NCBI GenBank assembly: GCA_015655535.1
Contig: JAATEW010000176.1
Span: forward strand, 1 to 8,874
DNA: 8,874 bases
Direction: 5' to 3'
Origin: Hyphomicrobiales bacterium
GTDB taxonomy: Bacteria > Pseudomonadota > Alphaproteobacteria > Rhizobiales > Beijerinckiaceae
The notes under the pieces: model-generated
Database searches by the model: none
What the model saw: only the letters and a program-made list of their open reading frames with translations
Told to the model about the DNA's origin: nothing
Position numbers and translations under genes: made by a program
Part shown: positions 5,037-8,874 of the stretch, in pieces
How positions within the stretch are numbered: the first letter of the stretch is position 1
How the letters are laid out: each line of letters opens with the position of its first letter

Positions 5037-7055
5037 TCACTGCCCCATGAACCAGAGCAAAGTGCCGGACGCGACCACCGGGAAAATGCCCGGCGGGATG
5101 GCGACGAGCATGACGATGAAGGACCGGAAGGCAAGGCCGATGAAGGCCGCGACGAAGATGATCTCGATCGTCAGCCCGCGATTGAGCTTATTGATCATGT
5201 CGGCGCTGTTGCGCGCGGCGATCACGGCAAGGCCTGTGACGGCGATCTGATAGTCCGGATGTTTGGCGCGCACCGCGTTGAGCGCCGCGTCCAGCCTGTC
5301 GACGACGGGCAGCAATTGGCTCGCATCCTTATCCGGGATGCGGCCATTGACGATCACGGCATCCTGATCGGCGGAGATGAATCGCCGCGTCAGATAGGCC
5401 GGCAGAACGTCGACATATTGTTTGAGGGTCGAAACGTCCGATTTGCCGAGTTTCGTGGCGAGCCAGCGGCGCAAGGTTTCGACCGACCAGACATTGCCGA
5501 GGCCCGCCGTGTCCTCGACGATTTGATGGACCTCGGCGATCGTGTCGAGCGTCTCCGGAGCGTAAAGCGAGGCGCCTTTCGGGAATTGAATGAGAACATC
5601 GACCGGGTTGGCGCCGGTGAGCTTGGCATCGAGGCGCCCGCTCGCTTCGACCGCCTGTTCCTTGTCCGGCACTTGATCGGCGAGACGGTAGCGCGGTTCG
5701 AGATTGCTGTAGATGAAGGCGAGACTTGCAACGACGGCGATGCCGATCAGGCTGTAGAGGCCTGGGCGTTTTACCATGGCGCCCGCGATCCAGCCGCAGA
5801 AGCGGCGCAACAGATCGACGGCGAAATCGCCGCCCTGGAACTTGGCCGCGAAAGCCGCTTCCTTGCGCAAGAGCAGCATACCGAACAAGGGCACAAGCGT
5901 CAGCACTGCGGCGAGCGCGATCACGGTTGCGATGAGCCCCGCTTCGCCGAAGCTTCGGATGAGGTCCGACTGCGTGAACATCAGTGCGACGAAGGAGAGA
6001 CCGGCGGTCGCATGGGTCAAGACGCAGGCGGGTCCGACGATGAGGATCGCCTCGCGGAGCGCCGTCGCTTTGCTTTCGCCCGCGATCAAGCGATCGCGCG
6101 TGGCGAAGGTGAGCTGCATCGAATCGGAAAAGCTGATGACCATGATGAGCGGGGTCATCACGTTCAAAAACATGTTCAGCCGGAAATCAGCCCAGCCGAG
6201 GCAGCCGAGTACGAGAAGAATGGCGACGAGCGGCGGTCCCGCCGCGATGATCATGAAGGATACGCGGCGGAAAAAAGCGATGGCGATGGCGCAGCCCGCG
6301 ATGAATCCGATCGCGTTGTAGACAAGCGCGTCCTTCTCGACGGCATTGCGGATTTCGAGCTGCATCACCGGCACGCCGGAGAGCTGCGCGATCAGCCCGG
6401 TGCCTTCGAGATCGTCCTCCATGGTCTTGCGGACTTCGCCGACCACGGTACCGAGGCTCTTGCTTTCGACGACGGCGGGATCGAGCGCCAGCACCACCAG
6501 CGCCAGCGTGCCGTCGTCCGACAGGAGCTTGCCGTGGATGATGTCGTTCGTCATCACACGCTCGATGAGCTTTTTATAGGCGTCGCCTTCCGGCAAGGGC
6601 TCCGGAAACAGGGGCGCCGGCAAATGGTCGCCGACCGGCGCCTCGCGTGCCGAGAAGAGAGAGATAATCCCGCGCGTTCCATCGACGAGTTGAAGGTCGG
6701 TGACGAGATCGCGCATTTTCTCGAGCGAGGAGCGTTCGAGAAGATTGGGGCCTTCGACAACGACGAGCACGTCGAATTCGCTCGACGGAAAGCGCTTCGT
6801 CACTTCCTCATATTGCTTGAATTGCGGCGTATCGGACCGGAACAATTGGCTGAGCGAATCATCGACCTTGATGCGGCCGATGCCGAAGGCGGCGGTGATT
6901 GCCAGAGCGATGAAGACGATCAGCATCGCGCTGGGGAAGCGCAGCGAGAGAAGGCCGAACCGCTCGGCACCGAGCGCCAGCTTGAAGCTCAGACGCTTCA
7001 GAGCTTGGTCGCCGGTAAGGCTGTTCGGTTTTTGATCGAATGGGCTTGTAGCCAC
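5037..7055 (-). CDS. N-terminal fragment of the MMPL transporter, up to the TGA
   Basis: This is the 672-residue product expected if the TGA at 5039-5037 is read as a stop. It contains both large periplasmic loops and nine of the twelve expected membrane segments, ending inside or just after TM9 (GTLLWFMGQ). Losing TM10-12 removes half of the second membrane bundle, so proton coupling should fail. The coding pattern is clean along its full length with no other lesion, which points to a very recent event or an error in the sequence. Confidence 0.5.
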   Translation of the reverse strand: MATSPFDQKPNSLTGDQALKRLSFKLALGAERFGLLSLRFPSAMLIVFIALAITAAFGIGRIKVDDSLSQLFRSDTPQFKQYEEVTKRFPSSEFDVLVVVEGPNLLERSSLEKMRDLVTDLQLVDGTRGIISLFSAREAPVGDHLPAPLFPEPLPEGDAYKKLIERVMTNDIIHGKLLSDDGTLALVVLALDPAVVESKSLGTVVGEVRKTMEDDLEGTGLIAQLSGVPVMQLEIRNAVEKDALVYNAIGFIAGCAIAIAFFRRVSFMIIAAGPPLVAILLVLGCLGWADFRLNMFLNVMTPLIMVISFSDSMQLTFATRDRLIAGESKATALREAILIVGPACVLTHATAGLSFVALMFTQSDLIRSFGEAGLIATVIALAAVLTLVPLFGMLLLRKEAAFAAKFQGGDFAVDLLRRFCGWIAGAMVKRPGLYSLIGIAVVASLAFIYSNLEPRYRLADQVPDKEQAVEASGRLDAKLTGANPVDVLIQFPKGASLYAPETLDTIAEVHQIVEDTAGLGNVWSVETLRRWLATKLGKSDVSTLKQYVDVLPAYLTRRFISADQDAVIVNGRIPDKDASQLLPVVDRLDAALNAVRAKHPDYQIAVTGLAVIAARNSADMINKLNRGLTIEIIFVAAFIGLAFRSFIVMLVAIPPGIFPVVASGTLLWFMGQ

Positions 7056-7211
7056 GCCGTTTTCTCCGCCCTGACTGTCTATATCCCCGCGCGAGGTCTA
7101 GCCTAGAGCGGGAGGGCAGGGAAGGGAGCGGTGGGTTTTCACGTCATTTGTAGTCGGATAACGCAAAAAAGACGCAATTCGACGCAGACAAACGGTCCAA
7201 CTGCGGCGAGA
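7056..7211 (-). promoter_or_regulatory. Spacer between fdsD and the transporter, with weak signals
   Basis: This 156-bp gap separates the end of the formate dehydrogenase genes from the transporter on the minus strand. In that direction a 5-bp inverted repeat (CGCAG / CTGCG, 7205-7201 and 7187-7183) is followed about 12 nt later by a run of six T (7170-7165), which could be a weak terminator. Closer to the transporter is a perfect 11-bp palindrome, TCTAGCCTAGA (7097-7107), which could be an operator. I see no strong promoter. Whether the transporter is co-transcribed with fds is open. Confidence 0.3.
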
Positions 7212-7436
7212 TCAGGCCTGTTGCTTGGCTTTGAGTCCGATCAGCGCGTCGCGCACGATCTCCTGCAAGCCCGTGCCGCCATGATCGATATAGGCGAAGA
7301 TCGCCTCGCGCATGCGCGGTTCCCAGAATTTCTCGATGTGATTGGCAATTCCGGCTTTCGGATCTTCCGAACGCTGGGTCGCGAAGAATGAGCCGATTTG
7401 GTTGGCCATATAAACCAACTTCTCAGGCGACGACAT
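7212..7436 (-). CDS. fdsD: NAD-dependent formate dehydrogenase, delta subunit
   Basis: This is the small delta subunit found with soluble, molybdenum-containing, NAD-linked formate dehydrogenases (FdsGBAD type), which oxidise formate to CO2 and yield NADH. The 74-residue protein has the family pattern: KLVYMANQIGSFFAT (residues 6-20), AGIANHIEKFWEPRMR (28-43) and the HGGTGL turn (52-57). There are no membrane segments or cofactor motifs. The ATG at 7436 was chosen because the protein then begins like its relatives (MSSPEKLVYMANQIG) and AAGGA lies upstream. A longer frame to 7505 only runs back into fdhD. It overlaps the 3' end of fdhD by 14 nt in another frame, so its translation is probably coupled. 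In this subfamily the delta subunit is needed for full activity or assembly. Confidence 0.92.
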   Translation of the reverse strand: MSSPEKLVYMANQIGSFFATQRSEDPKAGIANHIEKFWEPRMREAIFAYIDHGGTGLQEIVRDALIGLKAKQQA

Positions 7437-8301
7437 GATGCACTTCCTTGAGTATGTCCGCGCCGGATGTGATCCGGTGCCTATGCGTGAAAACTTCAAA
7501 TCCATCGCCGCGCACGATGCCGGCGAGCGTGATGCCGGCTGCCTCCGCCATGCGGATCGCGAGCACTGTCGGCGCCGAGACCGCGACCAAGATGGGTGAG
7601 CCGATCACGGCCGCCTTTTGAACCATCTCGACGGAGAGACGGCTGGTCACGGCGACGATGCCGCTACTGCCCGGCACATCGGCGCGGGCCAAGGCGCCCG
7701 CGAGCTTATCGAGCGCATTGTGCCGCCCGACATCTTCCTTCGCCGCGATCAGGCCTTGGCCCGGAATGTAGAAGCCGGCGGCATGCACGGCGCGCGTCTC
7801 GCGGTTCAGGACTTGCGCGTCCGCCAGGGCGTCGATGGCCGCATGAACGGTGGCAGCGTCGATTTGAAGATCGCCCAAGACAGGCTTCGGCGGCGCCACG
7901 GCTTCTTCCAGGCTTTCGATCCCGCAAAGCCCGCAACCGACCGGGCCCGCTTTCTGCCGCCGCCGGCGCTTCAAGGCATCGCCCTCGACCGGGCCGAGCC
8001 ACATGCGAAGCTCAAGCCCTTCCAGATGGGGAATAACTTCGAAGCTGGTGATATCGGCAGGCTTGGCAATAATGCCTTCGTTGAGGCTGAAGCCGACCGC
8101 GAAATCCTCCAAATCGGAGGGCGTTCCCATCATCACGGCATAGGACCCACCCTCATAGGTGAGTGAGAGCGCGGTTTCCTCCGGCGCTACCCGCACGCGC
8201 TCCTCTACGGCCCCGCCTCGAAAGGCGAGGGTCGCAACGGGGCGCGCGGGCGCTGGCATTTCGACCGCGGGCAGATCATCCGTAGGAAGATCATCGTTCA
8301 T
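7423..8301 (-). CDS. fdhD: Formate dehydrogenase accessory sulfurtransferase FdhD (FdsC)
   Basis: FdhD passes sulfur from a cysteine desulfurase to the molybdenum cofactor before it is inserted into formate dehydrogenase, and acts in the cytoplasm. The protein is 292 residues, normal for the family. It shows the sulfur-carrying cysteine pair in GPVGCGLCGIESLEEA (C123 and C126) and the cofactor-binding region AAKEDVGRHNALDK (186-199). It also has TSRLSVEMVQKAAVIGSPILVAVSAPT and a C-terminal GFEVFTHRHRI. The N-terminal 15-20 residues are acidic and proline-rich and probably variable. In Cupriavidus necator-type fdsGBACD operons the same position is called fdsC. The ATG at 8301 lies 12 nt after the fdsA stop. 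Its end overlaps fdsD by 14 nt. Confidence 0.95.
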   Translation of the reverse strand: MNDDLPTDDLPAVEMPAPARPVATLAFRGGAVEERVRVAPEETALSLTYEGGSYAVMMGTPSDLEDFAVGFSLNEGIIAKPADITSFEVIPHLEGLELRMWLGPVEGDALKRRRRQKAGPVGCGLCGIESLEEAVAPPKPVLGDLQIDAATVHAAIDALADAQVLNRETRAVHAAGFYIPGQGLIAAKEDVGRHNALDKLAGALARADVPGSSGIVAVTSRLSVEMVQKAAVIGSPILVAVSAPTVLAIRMAEAAGITLAGIVRGDGFEVFTHRHRITSGADILKEVHHVVA

Positions 8302-8313
8302 GAACGATATCTA

Positions 8314-8874
8314 TTACTCCGCCGCCACCGCCGCAATGCGGCGGGCTTCGCGCGAGAATTCCTCATATTCCTCCTGCCATTCGGTCGGGCCGTTCGAGGG
8401 CGAGACCTGGACCGCCGTCACCTTGAACTCGGGGCAATTCGTCGCCCAATCCGAGAAGTCGGTGGTGACGACATTCACCTGTGTCGAAGGATGATGGAAG
8501 GTCGTATAGACGACGCCCGGCGCGACGCGGTCGGTGACGAGCGCGCGCAACGTGGTTTCGCCGGCGCGGCTTGCGATCTTGACCCAATCGCCGTCCTTGA
8601 CGCCACGCTGCTCGGCGTCATGCGGATGGATTTCAAGCCGGTCTTCGTGATGCCAGGCGACATTCTCGGTGCGCCGCGTCTGCGCGCCGACATTGTAATG
8701 GCTGAGGATGCGGCCGGTCGTCAGCAGCAGCGGGAAGCGCGGGCCGCTCTTCTCGTCCGTGGCGATATATTCGGTGATGACGAACTTGCCCTTGCCGCGC
8801 GTGAAGGTCTCGATGTGCATGATCGGGGTGCCTTCCGGCGCCGCGTCATTGCAGGGCCACTGCACCGAGCCCAA
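8314..8874 (-). CDS. fdsA: Formate dehydrogenase alpha subunit, C-terminal part (5' end outside window)
   Basis: This is the catalytic subunit that binds the bis-MGD molybdenum cofactor and oxidises formate. Only the last 186 codons are present, from a protein that is usually about 950 residues. The frame is open to the right edge, so the first TTG is an ordinary Leu codon. The visible part is the molybdopterin-dinucleotide-binding domain: QWPCNDAAPEGTPIMH (residues 5-20), FPLLLTTGRILSHYNVGAQT (47-66), EIHPHDAEQRGVKDGDWV (81-98), APGVVYTTFHHPSTQVNVVT and FSDWATNCPEFKVTAVQVSP, then a charged tail. The active-site Cys or selenocysteine and the N-terminal iron-sulfur domains lie off the window. 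The tight gap to fdhD and then fdsD identifies the fds-type operon and not a membrane-bound formate dehydrogenase. Confidence 0.95.
   Translation of the reverse strand: MGSVQWPCNDAAPEGTPIMHIETFTRGKGKFVITEYIATDEKSGPRFPLLLTTGRILSHYNVGAQTRRTENVAWHHEDRLEIHPHDAEQRGVKDGDWVKIASRAGETTLRALVTDRVAPGVVYTTFHHPSTQVNVVTTDFSDWATNCPEFKVTAVQVSPSNGPTEWQEEYEEFSREARRIAAVAAE

Larger units (their letters stand above)
4683..7055 (-). pseudogene. MMPL/RND-family transporter interrupted by one in-frame TGA
   Basis: Read through, this encodes a membrane protein of about 790 residues of the MMPL/RND superfamily (COG1033-like exporters). It has the two-fold RND plan. TM1 is near 41-60, a large periplasmic loop spans 61-244, and TM2-6 lie between about 245 and 396. 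TM7 is near 433-450, a second loop runs to about 626, and TM8-9 reach about 668. TGA (5039-5037) is codon 673. The same frame then continues with about 117 codons carrying the last three membrane segments (GLGLSATIHFLNR and onward). RND transporters use the proton gradient to export lipids, hopanoids or other hydrophobic compounds; the substrate here is unknown. The GTG start at 7055 has GGAG 9 nt upstream. The TM4 region keeps an Asp (D311, FSDSMQLTF). The matching C-terminal site reads LSAT, without Asp. It may be a recent pseudogene, a sequencing error, or two separately made pieces. Confidence 0.85.

Noticed and set aside
5037..5039. TGA as selenocysteine codon in the transporter
   Set aside because: MMPL/RND transporters are not known selenoproteins and the position has no expected catalytic Cys. 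A nonsense mutation or sequence error is far simpler.
5259..7106. A 615-codon open frame on the plus strand opposite the transporter
   Set aside because: It is antisense to a clearly homologous membrane protein. Its translation is Asp/Glu/Arg/His-rich without any family motif, as expected for the mirror frame of a GC-rich gene.
7165..7187. GCGTC...GCGTC followed by a T run (minus strand) as a terminator hairpin
   Set aside because: The two GCGTC copies are direct, not inverted, so they cannot form a stem. Only a weaker 5-bp inverted repeat further upstream could.
7618..8166. Plus-strand frame of 182 codons opposite fdhD
   Set aside because: FdhD on the minus strand has all its family motifs, so this is a shadow frame.

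Overview
The window looks like chromosomal DNA of a GC-rich alphaproteobacterium, probably a member of the Hyphomicrobiales. The Beijerinckiaceae/methylotroph lineage is a guess from the gene set, not shown. Support comes from the FYDLN-acid protein, a class II (CP4-like) AroA directly followed by cmk, a soluble NAD-linked formate dehydrogenase cluster of the fds type, and a Rhizobiales-type small secreted protein. Most of the window is ordinary core and housekeeping sequence. I found no convincing new defence, mobile or biosynthetic system.

Positions 1-488 hold the 3' end of an IS630-family insertion sequence, with its transposase cut by the window edge. From 489 to 820 there is only a doubtful reading frame containing a 57-bp-period repeat. 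An intact tRNA-Ala(GGC) lies on the minus strand at 821-896. A short FYDLN-acid gene (minus) and aroA (plus) diverge from a shared promoter region near 1513-1660. aroA overlaps cmk by 4 bp (ATGA). The usual next gene, rpsA, is absent. Instead there are about 480 bp without a confident gene, then a small exported protein of unknown function that ends at a strong hairpin terminator (4653-4686).

Everything from 4683 to the right edge is on the minus strand. Read in that direction, it gives the 3' end of fdsA (molybdenum formate dehydrogenase catalytic subunit), fdhD/fdsC (sulfurtransferase that activates the molybdenum cofactor), fdsD (small delta subunit), and then, after a 156-bp gap, an MMPL/RND-family transporter. 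The three formate dehydrogenase genes are tightly packed, with a 12-nt gap and then a 14-nt overlap, and form the end of an operon for NAD-linked formate oxidation. The transporter is interrupted by one in-frame TGA codon at 5037-5039. The reading frame on both sides is otherwise intact and would make one protein of about 790 residues.

The points most worth a second look are the lone nonsense codon in the transporter, the break in aroA-cmk-rpsA gene order, the glycine (instead of alanine) at the glyphosate-critical site of the class II AroA, and the zinc-ribbon protein that has lost one of its four usual cysteines by what could be a single base change.
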